Source of the DNA: Enoplolaimus lenunculus
Lineage: Eukaryota > Nematoda > Enoplea > Enoplida > Thoracostomopsidae
Length of the DNA stretch: 64,000 nucleotides
Direction: 5' to 3'
Assembly: GCA_030248215.1 (NCBI GenBank)
Contig: JASANG010002052.1
Location: forward strand, 1-64,000
The notes below the pieces were generated by a model. The model was not told the DNA's origin. It saw only the letters and a program-made list of their open reading frames with translations, and did not search any database. Shown one piece after another: positions 22,201 through 28,959 of the stretch (positions within the stretch are counted from its first letter, which is position 1; each line of letters opens with the position of its first letter). The translations under genes were made by a program, and so were the position numbers.

Positions 22201-23542
22201 AAAAATTGTGTCTTGAGGTTTGAAAAATTTTGAGAGCAATGCGTACCCACATCTTCTCCAGCCAATGTTACTCTAAGGGGCGTAACAGTAGATTAAGCCT
22301 ATTCCTAAGTCTAAGTCTAAGCCTAAGCCTAAGCCTAAGCCTAAGCCTAAGCCTAAGCCTTAGCCTAAGCCTAAGCGTCGCAAAAATCTGTTCCTAAACC
22401 TAAGTAAGCCTAAGCCAAAAAATGTAATCGAGAATCTAAATTCAATCTTTTATGGACCCATCAGAAACCTGTACTCCCCTTAAAGTAACGGAGGCCTTTT
22501 CTCCTGTGCATATGTCCTTAATAATCTTAGGTCTCGTCTGGTTCCCTGACATGGCCCGTGCCAGCACTTGCCTCAATCGGTCGATTGTAGGCGACGCCAT
22601 TGTGTACTGTTGATTTCTTCTTCCATTATTCGCCATTCTACGAGTTTTCGTAGTTTGTTGTTGTGTCGCAAGATGCAACTCAACACCTTCCATATAATAG
22701 ATTGGTTCCAGTGGCGCTAGCTTCGCAGGCGCTGAAGGCCGAAGACAGTAAGCGCCACTGGCCGAATCGCGGATCCTGGCGGTGCTCGATAGATCTGTCC
22801 TGGGACCGCATCCGGATGATCGAAAAAACGACGCTGAACATCCGTCGATAGCGACCGTATCGGGGTGTTTTGTAGTCGGTTCCGCTTCACTGTCGGCTTC
22901 TTTTGATCTTCGGCCCAGATTGGTGTCGGCGCCCATTGATGTTTTCCGTTCCTGATTCGGTTCGATCTCGTTTGATGTTACCCGTTTAGCGTCGGCAGCT
23001 TCATTTGATGATTGTCGCTGATTGTAGGTTTGTTTTATTTTTCGTTCCATGTCTGTGTCGGTTTTGTTTGATGTTCGCGTCAAGTTGATGTCGCCTTCTT
23101 TTGATGATCGTAGCAAATTGTTGTCGGTTTTCTTTGATGTTGTTGGTTCCACGTTGTTATCGTCTTCGAAGCGAAAGTAGCTTGTGGCGTCGACGTCATG
23201 TATACGAGTGTTGCGCGATATGCAATTCGAACAAGTTTGATTACTTCTTACAGTTGCTTTTATGTGTTGTTCTTTTTGTTGTTGTTCTTGTTGTTGTTGT
23301 TGTTGTTGTTGTCTTCGCTGTAGTGATTGAGCGTGTCCTAGATAATTAAGGTTGCCTTGACGCTGATAAGACGATAATCGGTCGTGATTGGACGATTTAT
23401 GCAAACCGGGAATGGGTCTTCGAGGCGAAGGGCACAACGACTCGGTTGCACTCGACGTTGTTGCCATATACTCTGCACGTGGTTCATCCGAAGTCGAAAG
23501 TACAAACGTGTCGCTGTCGCTGGTGATTTTTTGATGATGCAT
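4036..23542 (-). CDS. Type II transmembrane serine-protease homologue (pseudoprotease), 14-exon gene
   Basis: I assembled this gene by eye from splice sites and reading phase. Exons, in transcript order: 22551(or 22572)-23542, 19663-19799, 18397-19005, 17367-17474, 15667-15780, 14653-14769, 14314-14427, 13068-13175, 12225-12366, 10721-10834, 8829-9083, 6744-7093, 5735-5880, 4036-4209. The sum is 3480 nt, i.e. 1159 residues plus stop. Layout: cytoplasmic tail 1-350, signal anchor about 355-377, Ser/Thr-rich stem to about 575, five LDLa domains about 578-767, SRCR-like about 768-870, trypsin fold 891-1159. Family knowledge: TMPRSS/corin-type proteins sit in the plasma membrane with the protease domain outside. 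Here His57 is Thr (932) and Ser195 is Glu (1105), while Asp102 is kept (993), so proteolysis is not expected; a binding or scaffold role is inference. Introns are full of short TIR elements. The tail-to-membrane junction is the least certain part. Confidence 0.87.
4213..5058. repeat. AT-rich minisatellite of about 35-38 bp, split by an insertion
   Basis: Units read TTAACTGAAATTTTTCATTT then TTAACAATTTTAAAAA, at about 4213-4478 and 4815-5058. The insert (about 4479-4810) has inverted ends around GTGCAACAGGGTACATTCT and AGAATGTACCCAGTTGCA. It lies in the intron between exons 13 and 14. Confidence 0.8.
5735..5880 (-). CDS. Exon 13: trypsin fold, region before the active-site Ser
   Basis: Acceptor AATATTTCAG, donor TTT|GTAAGC; phase 1 in, phase 0 out, 48 full codons. 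Reads [14 protein letters not shown], then ISARMLCAS and GWGPCF. This aligns with family LQ-x-V-x-V-P, Cys168, R-M-L-C (Cys182) and the segment ending in Cys191. The specificity residue 189 appears to be Gly (residue 1099), not the Asp of trypsin. A family A element lies about 20 bp upstream of the acceptor. Confidence 0.9.
5899..6067. mobile_element. Family A element (TTAGGC-bearing, short)
   Basis: Ends GGCCGTAACAATA and ACGTTCCGTCCCTGATC; interior of CCTAAG-type repeats. Intronic, about 20 bp upstream of the exon 13 acceptor. Confidence 0.65.
6406..6570. mobile_element. Family G TIR element
   Basis: GTCCGTAGCCAGTTCACC at the left and GGCTACGGGCTC at the right are inverted. Intronic. Confidence 0.65.
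6744..7093 (-). CDS. Exon 12: middle of the trypsin fold with Asp102
   Basis: Acceptor CATTCTAG, donor G|GTACGA; phase 2 in, phase 1 out, 116 full codons. Landmarks in order: sequon [21 protein letters not shown] (Asp102 kept, residue 993), SALCLPD (Cys122, pairing with the propeptide Cys), [14 protein letters not shown] (Cys136 and the GWG turn). Open reading past the donor only enters repeat sequence. A later GT would break the match to the next exon, while this donor gives GWGHTTPGG running smoothly on. Confidence 0.9.
7163..7410. mobile_element. Family C TIR element
   Basis: CACGGTAAATTCC at the left and ATCTACAGTG at the right; internal GAGTTGA/TCAACTC motifs throughout. TA flanks both ends, consistent with a 2-bp target duplication. 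Confidence 0.75.
7448..7660. mobile_element. Truncated family A element fused to a family H fragment
   Basis: Family A end and TTAGGC run at 7448-7555, followed by TTGCAAACAAAAAATTTG and a C-rich end shared with family H at 35162-35330. A family J-like piece (AAAATGATAAGATCC) follows near 7740. Confidence 0.5.
8112..8346. mobile_element. Family B element with 8-bp target duplication
   Basis: Ends GGCCTATGTTACTTTAAGG and CGTAAAGTAACATTGGCC, TTAGGC-type interior. AAATTTTA directly precedes and follows it, an exact 8-bp duplication as in hAT elements. Confidence 0.85.
8530..8709. mobile_element. Family A element
   Basis: GGCCCATGTAAAGATCAGG at the left, CCTGTTCTATACTTTGGCC at the right. Flanks GCCACCGA and GCGACTGA match at 6 of 8 bases. 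Intronic, 120 bp downstream of the exon 11 donor. Confidence 0.8.
8829..9083 (-). CDS. Exon 11: SRCR end, activation site, start of trypsin fold
   Basis: Phase 2 in, phase 2 out, donor CA|GTGAGA. Contains the propeptide Cys (LECGLL), activation sequence SRNRRIVGG, then [10 protein letters not shown], Cys42 (YCVG) and WIMTSSTC, where the family has TAAHC. The catalytic His57 is therefore Thr (residue 932), while Cys58 is kept. The basic RNRR before IVGG resembles a furin-type site. The acceptor GGTGCAG has a poor pyrimidine tract next to a family C fragment. A better-looking inner acceptor (exon 8829-9036, phase 1) would join exon 8 directly and skip the SRCR exons. Confidence 0.85.
9092..9295. 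repeat. Family C fragment and a truncated tRNA-like piece
   Basis: Reads CACTATCAATTCCAATGAG at the left, just upstream of the exon 11 acceptor. At about 9242-9291, on the minus strand, lies a tRNA-like 5' half (GGCCGAGTGGTGTAATGGG) related to the copies at 43933 and 53125. Confidence 0.55.
9590..9860. other. Unassigned intronic stretch
   Basis: Open in more than one frame but with no domain, Cys pattern or flanking splice sites that fit the gene. I see nothing firm here. Confidence 0.35.
9960..10171. mobile_element. Family P TIR element with GC-rich interior
   Basis: AGGGTTGCGCTATACTT at the left is inverted as AAGTATAGTGCAACCCT at the right, one mismatch. The interior holds GTGACGGACG-type 10-20-bp units resembling the satellite at 29.7 kb. 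Confidence 0.75.
10300..10400. mobile_element. Family J fragment
   Basis: Contains AAATTGTAAGGTAAGGCCC and TTTTATCACAAAAAAATTTC between GGATC-bearing ends. Similar fragments at 13870-13985 and 15980-16080. This is the apparent source of the 54-bp unit at 49.8 kb. Confidence 0.55.
10448..10657. mobile_element. Family F element, 5'-truncated
   Basis: Matches the right half of the 2102-2550 copy and keeps the end TTCGGGTCACTACAGTA. Intronic, just downstream of the exon 10 donor. Confidence 0.7.
10721..10834 (-). CDS. Exon 10: second part of the SRCR-like domain
   Basis: Strong acceptor TTTGTTTGTTTCAG and donor CAG|GTGAGT, phase 2-2, 37 full codons. Starts [14 protein letters not shown] and is Ser/Thr-rich in the middle. 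It has no cysteine, unlike most SRCR domains. From the LGF of exon 9 to the ECG of exon 11 there are about 57 residues, the spacing I recall for TMPRSS2. A second open frame (phase 1-1) exists in the same exon and would fit if exon 9 were skipped and the inner exon 11 acceptor used. Confidence 0.7.
11428..11608. mobile_element. Family G TIR element
   Basis: CTCGTAGCCAGCTCAGC at the left, GGTTACGAACCCG at the right, with a G-family interior. A further G end lies near 11285-11305. Confidence 0.6.
11719..12171. mobile_element. Family K TIR element
   Basis: About 45-bp inverted ends: TTATAACTGGGGCAGCC at the left, GGCTGCCCCAGTTATAACG at the right. The interior repeats CATATGATATTC-like motifs. 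Half copies occur near 38620-38790 and in the mirror arm near 58335-58505. Confidence 0.75.
12225..12366 (-). CDS. Exon 9: first half of an SRCR-like domain
   Basis: Acceptor GTTGTTTTACAG, donor AG|GTAAAC; phase 1 in, phase 2 out, 46 full codons. The peptide carries an SRCR core, [19 protein letters not shown], matching the family pattern of a Cys, Asp-x-Trp, then Cys-x-x-Leu-Gly-Tyr/Phe. An N-glycosylation sequon NVS lies near the start. In TMPRSS-type proteins a degenerate SRCR lies between LDLa and protease domains, exactly as here. Confidence 0.85.
12402..12653. mobile_element. Family A element
   Basis: GGCCCATGTAAAAATCAG at the left and TTTACATTGGGC at the right, with a short TTAGGC run inside. 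It ends 35 bp upstream of the exon 9 acceptor. Confidence 0.8.
12681..12894. mobile_element. Family E TIR element
   Basis: Interior TTATCAGTTAGTAAACGG and right end ACACATATTTGAGAATAC match the E family (21149-21367). The left end is eroded. Confidence 0.6.
13068..13175 (-). CDS. Exon 8: LDLa domain 5
   Basis: Acceptor TTATTCTTAAG (weak pyrimidine tract), donor G|GTATAA, phase 1-1, 35 full codons. Six cysteines: [31 protein letters not shown]. The end of a family B element lies only 12 bp upstream of the acceptor, so the branch region and most of the pyrimidine tract are repeat-derived. Confidence 0.9.
13188..13458. mobile_element. Family B element, interrupted
   Basis: GGCCCATGTTACTTTAAGG at the left and CCTTAAAGTATTGGCC at the right. 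The middle has an extra B-like end and an A-run followed by a G/C run (13353-13390). Abuts exon 8. Confidence 0.75.
14314..14427 (-). CDS. Exon 7: LDLa domain 4
   Basis: Acceptor GATTTTGTTTCAG, donor G|GTAAAG, phase 1-1, 37 full codons. Six cysteines: [22 protein letters not shown], then DHGEDEQNC. The acidic loop is HGEDE, close to consensus. Most similar in layout to LDLa domain 3 next to it. Confidence 0.93.
14653..14769 (-). CDS. Exon 6: LDLa domain 3
   Basis: Acceptor ATTATTTTAG, donor A|GTAAGT, phase 1-1, 38 full codons. Six cysteines with the central [14 protein letters not shown]. The acidic loop is [10 protein letters not shown] rather than DGSDE, so one calcium ligand position is altered. 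Only 225 bp separate it from the next LDLa exon, suggesting tandem exon duplication. Confidence 0.93.
15064..15380. mobile_element. Family A element with TTAGGC minisatellite
   Basis: Ends ATCAGGGACGGAACG and CCTGTTCTATACATTGACC. The interior has four to five blocks of (TTAGGC)n separated by AATATGCTCATTCTTACGC. Reading frames through it give KPKPK or SLSLS peptides and are not genes. Confidence 0.85.
15667..15780 (-). CDS. Exon 5: LDLa domain 2
   Basis: Acceptor after a T tract ending TTTTTTTCAG, donor G|GTAAGT, phase 1-1, 37 full codons. All six cysteines present, ending [10 protein letters not shown]; the usual CDG before Cys 5 is CNG. A family G fragment with near-duplicate short segments lies within about 10 bp downstream of the donor (15545-15656). 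Confidence 0.92.
15980..16312. mobile_element. Family J fragment next to a family C element
   Basis: J-like GATAAAATGATAAGGTCCC at about 16040; a C element (CACTGTAAATTTCAGTGAG to TTTACATTG) at about 16081-16312. Confidence 0.65.
16689..16843. mobile_element. Family G element
   Basis: GACCCGCAGCCAAAGG at the left and GAGTTGGCTACTAGC at the right, with a C-rich left interior and CCTGAAAATTTTTAGCC inside. Confidence 0.55.
17173..17335. mobile_element. Family H element
   Basis: Starts AGTGCCGGAGCAGGC and shares the TTTGTTTAAAATCTTGTT block with copies near 35162-35330 and 61800-61975. Lies about 30 bp past the exon 4 donor. Confidence 0.5.
17367..17474 (-). CDS. Exon 4: LDLa domain 1
   Basis: Acceptor GATGTTTCAG, donor G|GTAAGC, phase 1-1, 35 full codons. 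Carries Cys 2-6 of an LDLa module, with Cys 1 donated by exon 3. The acidic end ([10 protein letters not shown]) is the canonical calcium-binding motif. LDLa modules are small disulfide- and calcium-stabilised ligand-binding units (family knowledge). Confidence 0.9.
17790..17963. mobile_element. Family I hAT-like element, 174 bp
   Basis: Ends CAATGGCGGATCCATGG and TGGATCCGCCACTG. CACCTAAG flanks it exactly on both sides (17782-17789 and 17964-17971), an 8-bp duplication typical of hAT. Confidence 0.92.
18205..18358. repeat. Long intronic hairpin
   Basis: Arms of about 57 bp: CATGCGTACACCAGGTAAC at the left pairs with TCACCTGGTGAACGCATG at the right, with few mismatches. The loop holds a second small GCTTCAG/CTGAAGC palindrome. 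Its edge is 33 bp from the exon 3 donor. Confidence 0.85.
18397..19005 (-). CDS. Exon 3: Ser/Thr/Pro-rich extracellular stem
   Basis: Acceptor TTTTTAG, donor A|GTAAGT, phase 1-1, 202 full codons without a stop. Rich in Ser, Thr, Pro and Asn, with no domain I recognise; it looks like an O-glycosylated stalk lifting the LDLa array off the membrane. Its only cysteine is near the end (GDCKS) and supplies the first Cys of LDLa domain 1, which is finished by the next exon. That shared domain supports the join independently of the splice signals. Confidence 0.87.
19054..19282. mobile_element. Family B element, 3' end clipped
   Basis: GGCCCATGTTACTTTAAGG at the left, then TTAGGC tandem copies near 19155-19210, with TACGCCCCTAAAAGTA at the right. 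Confidence 0.8.
19570..19655. mobile_element. Family E end fragment at a splice donor
   Basis: Right end with TATCACCAACTGGTCATAG and ATCGGAGAATGC. It stops within a few bases of the exon 2 donor. Confidence 0.55.
19663..19799 (-). CDS. Exon 2: juxtamembrane basic patch and signal anchor
   Basis: Acceptor after a T-rich tract ending TTTTTTTCAG, donor G|GTAAGG; phase 2 in, phase 1 out, 45 full codons. The peptide starts [12 protein letters not shown], then a basic patch RQKYRSRK, then Met and about 23 hydrophobic residues ([14 protein letters not shown] onward). Positive charges before the membrane segment predict cytoplasm-in, type II topology. The Met could be an alternative start giving a protein almost without a tail. 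The donor abuts a family E repeat fragment. Confidence 0.88.
19874..20180. mobile_element. Family A element, reverse orientation
   Basis: AATGTAAAGAACAGGGG at the left, CCCTGATCTTTATATGGGCC at the right. The interior has about three 60-bp blocks of CCTAAG with GCACAAGCATACGAATGAG. Confidence 0.85.
20672..20845. mobile_element. Family I hAT-like element, 174 bp, second copy
   Basis: Same length and ends as 17790-17963. AATACAAC flanks it exactly on both sides (20664-20671 and 20846-20853). Confidence 0.93.
20913..21367. mobile_element. Two tandem family E elements
   Basis: First at 20913-21139, second at 21149-21367, same orientation. Ends such as GGCCCGTATTCTCAAA are inverted as TTTGAGAATACGG. 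Interiors share TTAGCGATAGGTTTTCAAAC. Confidence 0.75.
21484..21693. mobile_element. Family D palindromic element
   Basis: CACTGCAAAAAACGGTGAGTC at the left edge is mirrored by CACCATTATTTGCAGTG. Almost the whole element is self-complementary around GACTCAA/TTGAGTC motifs. Confidence 0.8.
22260..22496. mobile_element. Family B element, reverse orientation
   Basis: GCCAATGTTACTCTAAGG at the left and CCCCTTAAAGTAACGG at the right, with CCTAAG arrays near 22315-22375. Flanks TCTTCTCC and TTTTCTCC agree at 7 of 8 bases. It overlaps the end of the exon 1 open frame. Confidence 0.82.
22551..23542 (-). CDS. Exon 1: start codon and long disordered cytoplasmic tail
   Basis: Open from ATG at 23540-23542 for about 330 residues. 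Low-complexity and polar: an eight-Gln run followed by further Gln/Glu/Lys, many Ser/Thr/Asn/Arg/Lys, a Cys pair (TCSNC), no hydrophobic segment. It fits an intracellular tail of a type II membrane protein. The frame runs on to 22442, but the last residues are read from a family B element, so the true exon ends earlier. Two phase-2 donors fit the next exon: AT|GTCAGG at 22551, or a textbook GC-type donor AG|GCAAGT at 22572 (seven residues shorter). It could instead be a separate single-exon gene, but the phase match and same-strand position 2.8 kb upstream of the membrane exon favour joining. Confidence 0.6.
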
Positions 23543-24040
23543 TTGAATAAAATTTAAAAAAATTGTAATTTAAATTTCAATTTAACAAGCAGCTCAAGAA
23601 AGGGTCAAAGAGACGGAGGTAAATTGATCCAGCAGGAAATTTTTTGGTGATGCATTTTAATGAATTTAAAAAATTGTAATTTAAATTTTCAATTTAACAA
23701 GCAACTCAAGAAAGGGTCAAAGAGACGGAGGTAAATTGATCCAGCAGGAAATTTTTTGGTGATGCATTTTAATGAATTTAAAAAATTGTAATTTAAATTT
23801 TCAATTTAACAAGCAACTCAAGAAAGGGTCAAAGAGACAGAGGTAAATTGATCCAGCAGGAATTACGGTTAATAATGAACTGAAATAAGTAAACAGGTTA
23901 ATGTGTAAAATAAGTCGCAAACACTAAGTATTTACGTAAACCAGAGTTAAAGGTTTGTTTTTTAATTTAACAAACAGCGCCTGAAAGGGTGAAAGAGACG
24001 GGTGTAAATTATTGGTAAAGCAGGAATTACGCTCAATAAT
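23525..24040 (-). repeat. Triplicated repeat of about 113 bp covering the start codon, plus a degenerate fourth copy
   Basis: Three head-to-tail copies near 23525-23636, 23637-23750 and 23751-23861, with a degenerate copy near 23955-24030. Each of the first three holds ATGCATCA on the minus strand; the innermost is the gene's start codon. The two outer copies would each encode a 16-codon open frame starting MHHQKIS. The repeat is probably 5' untranslated or promoter-proximal. Confidence 0.85.
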
Positions 24041-24904
24041 GAATAACGCTATAAGCAAATATGTCTATGTGTAAAAAACAAGTGGCAAGAACTATGTATA
24101 AATTTAAACCTGAGCCAAAGCTTGAGTCTGGGCGTAATTCCAAAACCTAGGCTACACAGTAAACCTAAGCGAAGATCAAAACATACTGAATAAACAATAC
24201 ATGCATATATTTTATGTGAGTACAGTTGGAGTGTTAAACGTATTTAAAATCTAAAAAACATCCATACAGCCTTCCAAATTTGAACAAAAAATAAACCTGG
24301 TAAAGCTTATATTTTACGTATACGTCAATAATAGACACTTTCTCTTTTAAAATCTGAGCGTGTTTGTCTTATAGCTAAATGAGCAATAACTTTGAACTGC
24401 TAGTCATGCAGTTATAAAACTGGCATCGTTGAACTCAGCTCGTCGAGATCTATACAATGGTCAACTTGTCATGTAATTCCTAAACGTTCACATTCCGTAC
24501 ACTCACACGAATGGGTGAGCGGATTTTGTAAATAAATATCAAAAATAGAAAATAAACAAAAACCGAAGCGCTTCGCTGGAAACTGGAAATAAAATATGAA
24601 GTTTCAATATTTTCACTGAAATAAGTAGAAAGTTTTTTAAATTCCTTAATACGAGATAGCCTAAAAATTGGAACAAATCTTAGCTGACCGGATATTATAG
24701 AGTCCCAAATTTATCAAAAATGTTCAAACAAGTACCAAGAGAACGAAGTGTGTCGAAAAGAGTCGGCTCCAGGTCATCGTAAAAATATTTTTTAATTTAG
24801 AAAATTAATTTTGTCGCTAAATTACAAAATTGCAAAATTTATGCGAAACTTTGACAATTTGTTCCACGCTTTTGTATATGTTTTTTGGTAAATTTGGACA
24901 ATGT
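24041..24904. other. Unassigned AT-rich intergenic sequence
   Basis: No exon, domain or clear repeat end. Possibly upstream region of the protease-homologue gene. Confidence 0.4.
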
Positions 24905-25309
24905 TAATTATAGGCATCAGCCAGCTTATATTGCTAGTGGGGGGCTAAAAAATTTTCAAGACGGGCATTCAAGCGTTTTTAATGACTTGCAAGCAAAGTT
25001 GAAAATTTTCCAGGGAAGACCAAATTTTTTCCAGGGGCGTCGAGCCCCCTGGCACCCCCTTAGACTGTAAATTCCAATGAGTTGATTAATCAATTGAGCT
25101 AGCGAGTTGATTATTTCTGAATTAATATCAGTAAACATTAACTCACACTGAGTTGAGTTGACTCTGTGTGAGTTGGTTAATTAACTCAGAATGAATTGAA
25201 TCAACTCAAAATTCTGAGTTCTGATGGTCCTAACTCAGACTGAGTGAGTCAACTCTTTCTGAGTTAAAATCAATTCACTGAAAGTTACAGTGTAGCTACG
25301 GGCGCGTGC
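24905..25309. mobile_element. Family G element with a family C element nested inside
   Basis: G runs from about 24905 to 25063 and resumes at about 25294 (TAGCTACGGGC). The C copy (25064-25293, ends ACTGTAAATTCC and GTTACAGTG) is flanked by TA on both sides. C is therefore younger than this G copy. Confidence 0.75.
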
Positions 25310-26345
25310 CCAGCTGGAAACAAACAAGGTTTGTGGACTTAGACACCGAAACTTGCAGGCTTTAAGTTTAAATTTTAGCATTAGGCTTATACTTTGACAT
25401 ACGATTAGACTTAGGCTTTTAGATCTAAGCTTAGAATTTGGTTAATATGTAGCAAACCGTAAATGAATGCTCTGTGATTGTTATATTTTATTTATACTCC
25501 AGAAGTTGGTTTATATAATGGCTGATGTCACTATTGAAATTTTGTATCTCCCCTTTTTAAAAAGCGCAGAAATTAAATGTTTGTTAAATTAAAACGAAAA
25601 TATTTTATTGCTTTTGTACGGTTGCGTAAGTCCCCAAGATTTTCAGTCTTCTAATAGGCGGACCCCGTATAGAAGGATCTGTATTCCTATCCCAATCTTA
25701 CAAATACCGATTATGCAGTGTAACGAATCGCAAAACAAACTGCAATTTAATATTGCAGAATGAAACACTTTTCACAACAAAAAATTGCATTTCGAATAAG
25801 CAAATTTTGCATTAATAGACTGCACTCAGAAGCCGAAGGCGTAGCTAAGATTTCCGTTCGGGAGAATAAATAACTTTATGTATACAAGGTATTTTTGACC
25901 TCTCAGATCCAGAAGGTATATTCTAAAGTCTGTTAACCGTGCGTTTTCTGTGTTTTACCACAAATTTTTAGACGGGATATATTTCGTCTATTTGTCAGTT
26001 TTATAGGCGCCCCTGTTCAAAATACGTTTTAGCAAAAACCCAAAAACTTTTATTAGTTTACATTTGACCTTGCGAAACGATTTTGTGTTTATTTCAAAAA
26101 CACGACTGTTTTGTGAGTTTGTAAATATTTTAAGACAAAAATTACTCTTTATTTCATTTTAGCAACAATAATTTTTCACTTTTAATTTTAAGTAAAAACG
26201 AACAAACTGTGATAAACAACACAACTGTTTAAAATGGTGTAAAGCAGACAGACTTGGAAGTCTCAGAACGCAAGACGTTGCCAGGGGTTGGGGGAGTTGC
26301 AGTCATACCCCCCCTTTGTGAGGTTCAAGAACTTTTTCGGTTTAT
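25310..26345. other. Unassigned intergenic sequence
   Basis: AT-rich, no gene or recognisable element. Confidence 0.4.
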
Positions 26346-26346
26346 C

Positions 26347-26625
26347 GTTAGGGCAAATGTGTAGATAAGGGCAGTAACAGTATAAGCATATTCCTAAGTA
26401 TAAGCGTAAGCCTATGACTAAACAAAAAATTGGTTTCGAACTTTTTCAGTTGATCGTTAGGACCAATGTATAGATCGAAGCGGTAACAGTATTATACGCA
26501 TATTCCTAAGCATAAACCTATTAATAAGCATATATGACTAAACAAAAAATAGTTTAAAGCTTAAGCTTACTCGTTAGCAGTCTCGTGGAAAAAATGATCC
26601 ACCCCTTTTGAAACGGGCGGCTCTT
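26347..26625. mobile_element. Compound of family A pieces
   Basis: Two A-like left ends in tandem (near 26350 and 26468), short CCTAAG stretches, and one A-like right end near 26570-26605. Confidence 0.5.
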
Positions 26626-27083
26626 TTAAGTTGCAACGCTGAAATTAGAAAAACAACTGCTTCGATATTATTGGTCAATTTCACAATTCTAAAAACGCTT
26701 TAATAGCGAAATTTTCACGAAAACACTATTTTAACAACAAAAACTTGCCTTGGGGTCTTTTAAGTTGAAAAATGCTCCAACTCCTGAATTTGGGTTTTCC
26801 ACTTTCTATAAACAGCGCTTGGGTCAGAAACAAGGGTATCGTCTGCCGAGGGGCCTCATGTGGGTCAAAAAGACACTCTGAAACATTTCTGCGGGGTCAG
26901 AATTTTTTAAGATTTGGAATATTACAATTTGTAAATAACTGTATTAGTACACCTTGCATCCAGTATATCGAAATTTCGTGAAACCGTTGTTATTGGAACC
27001 CATATGAATTCAAATTGTGATGGTTCCTATTATCGTAAAAGCTTCGATAAACCCAGCAAAAAGGTTTTTCGATTGTCCAAATT

Positions 27084-27270
27084 GGCCCATGTAAAGATCA
27101 GGGGCGAAACGTTTTTCTGTGGGTCTGCAATAGAGTAAGCTTAAGCTTTAAACTATTTTTTTGCTTAAGTTTACACTTACATATAAGCTCATTCTTTAAT
27201 CTTAGGTTTAGGATTAGGCTTAGCAATACGCTTATAATACTGTTCCGCCCTTGTTCTATACGTTGGCCGT
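27084..27270. mobile_element. Family A element
   Basis: GGCCCATGTAAAGATCAGGG at the left, TTGTTCTATACGTTGGCC at the right. GTCCAAAT before and GTCGAAAT after agree at 7 of 8 bases, allowing a one-base boundary shift. Confidence 0.78.
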
Positions 27271-27433
27271 CGAAATCTGTAGTTTGAGTGACATTTCTCT
27301 AAAAGATCATAGTTGACAAAGTAAACAAAAGTTTTTGAAAAAACAAGTTTTGGAGGAAAATACACTTTAAAGACAATGTTTACAATTTGAAAATGACAAC
27401 TTTGCCATAAAAACCAAAACCGGCCTATGTCTA

Positions 27434-27652
27434 GAGCCCATATTCTCGAATGTGTATAACAACTATCATCAGTTAGTAATAGAATTTCAAACACACTAAC
27501 TATTGCAGTTGTTGAACTCAAAATTAGTAAGTAAAACAAATATATGATAAAAATGCGCTAAATTTTAAGCCTCAGTATTCACACTGGTTTGAAAGTTACA
27601 AGACTTATCACCAACTGTTGATAGGTACTAAACACGTTTGAGAATACGTGCC
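27434..27652. mobile_element. Family E element
   Basis: GCCCATATTCTCGAATGTG at the left, ACACGTTTGAGAATACGTG at the right, with an E-type interior. Confidence 0.75.
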
Positions 27653-27885
27653 TAGATTCTGGATACTAATCGTATTTTAGTTTTTTAGAAATTCCGATTT
27701 TTTAAATTAGTTTTACCTTTAGTTTTAGAATTTCGCAGAATTAATTGCATGCTTAGCAATTCTTTCGGTATTTATTTCATTGCAATTGCACACAACTCTG
27801 CAATTTTTTCAATTTAGGTATATTTCTTATCTGCTCCAAACATTTTGAGCCGTTCGGCGAGAAAAGGCATTGTGAGTTGCGTCGG

Positions 27886-28035
27886 CTTATGTAAAAAGTT
27901 CACAGGCGGAACGTTTTTCTGCGGGACTGCAATAGAGTTTTGCGTTAGGTTTAGTATTCGTTTTTTATTTCTGTGTTGAAGCGTATGCTTAGGCTTACGA
28001 ATATGCTTAGCGTACTGTCACGTCCTTATAGAAGT
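27886..28035. mobile_element. Short family A relative
   Basis: GGCGGAACGTTTTTCTGCGG at the left and GTACTGTCACGTCC at the right, with a brief TTAGGC interior. Confidence 0.55.
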
Positions 28036-28331
28036 AACAATAACTGTAAAAATACATTTGAGTGAAACAAAGCACAGAACTCACGTTAATTATAATGTCC
28101 TAATTACTATTAAGCCTAAGTCTAATCCTAAGGATATATAAATTAAAGCGTAAGCAAAAATATCCTCTGTGTCCTTAGCCTAAGCCTAAGCTTACCAACC
28201 TCTTACACGATCGAACTTCTGGTCTCCGAATGGATAAAGCCTTATAATGAATATGTGCCAAACGCACTTAGAAACACCAATCAAACCTTAATAATTGATG
28301 TCCCAAAACATCAACGAAGATTTCCTCCCAG

Positions 28332-28490
28332 GCTCGTAGCCAGCTCACGTTGCTAGGGGGGCTAAACAATTTTCAAGACAGACATACAAGGGATTTCAAT
28401 GACTTTACAAGCAAGGTTGAAAATTTTATAAGGGTTCAAAAAATTTCCTACGGGTCGCTGTTCCTCCTGACTCGCGTTTTGGCTACGGGT
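28332..28490. mobile_element. Family G TIR element
   Basis: GGCTCGTAGCCAGCTCACG at the left, TTGGCTACGGGTTCG at the right. The best-preserved G copy in the window. Confidence 0.75.
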
Positions 28491-28959
28491 TCGTTTCGTT
28501 TGAAACATACTTTTGTATATTCTTTGTGGGAATTGATCGAATGTGGCGAAAAATTTCGATGAAAAACTAAGAAAACTATTATGAACAATAAATATTTTTT
28601 GATTTTAAAAGCATTTACGGACAAAGTGCACCCGCGACTCGCGGGTACCCGCGGGTAAGCGGGGACGGAGTATGAAATGTTTGTTGTGGGTATACGCGCG
28701 GGGTAATGATTTTGAAAGGTCGGGTAAAAATTTGTGATTTGTTACTTACCTGTTCAGGTATACATACGGCTAAAACAGTAAATTTCCGCCGGTAAAGCGT
28801 GTGCCGGGTAACGAAATTATGACCCGGTAGCCGTCTATTTAGTAAAATCGTCTAATCAGTAGAGTAGTAAGCAGTTTTTACAGGGCAAAAAGTTAACGTG
28901 TTTTCGTCACAGAATTGTGTCGTTTACAAACAATTGAAATCTTTGTATCATCAAAGTGA

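Noticed and set aside
22442-22550. Last 36 codons of the exon 1 frame as coding
   Set aside because: The end lies in a family B element whose terminal repeat gives the residues VTLRG; the protein likely splices before it.
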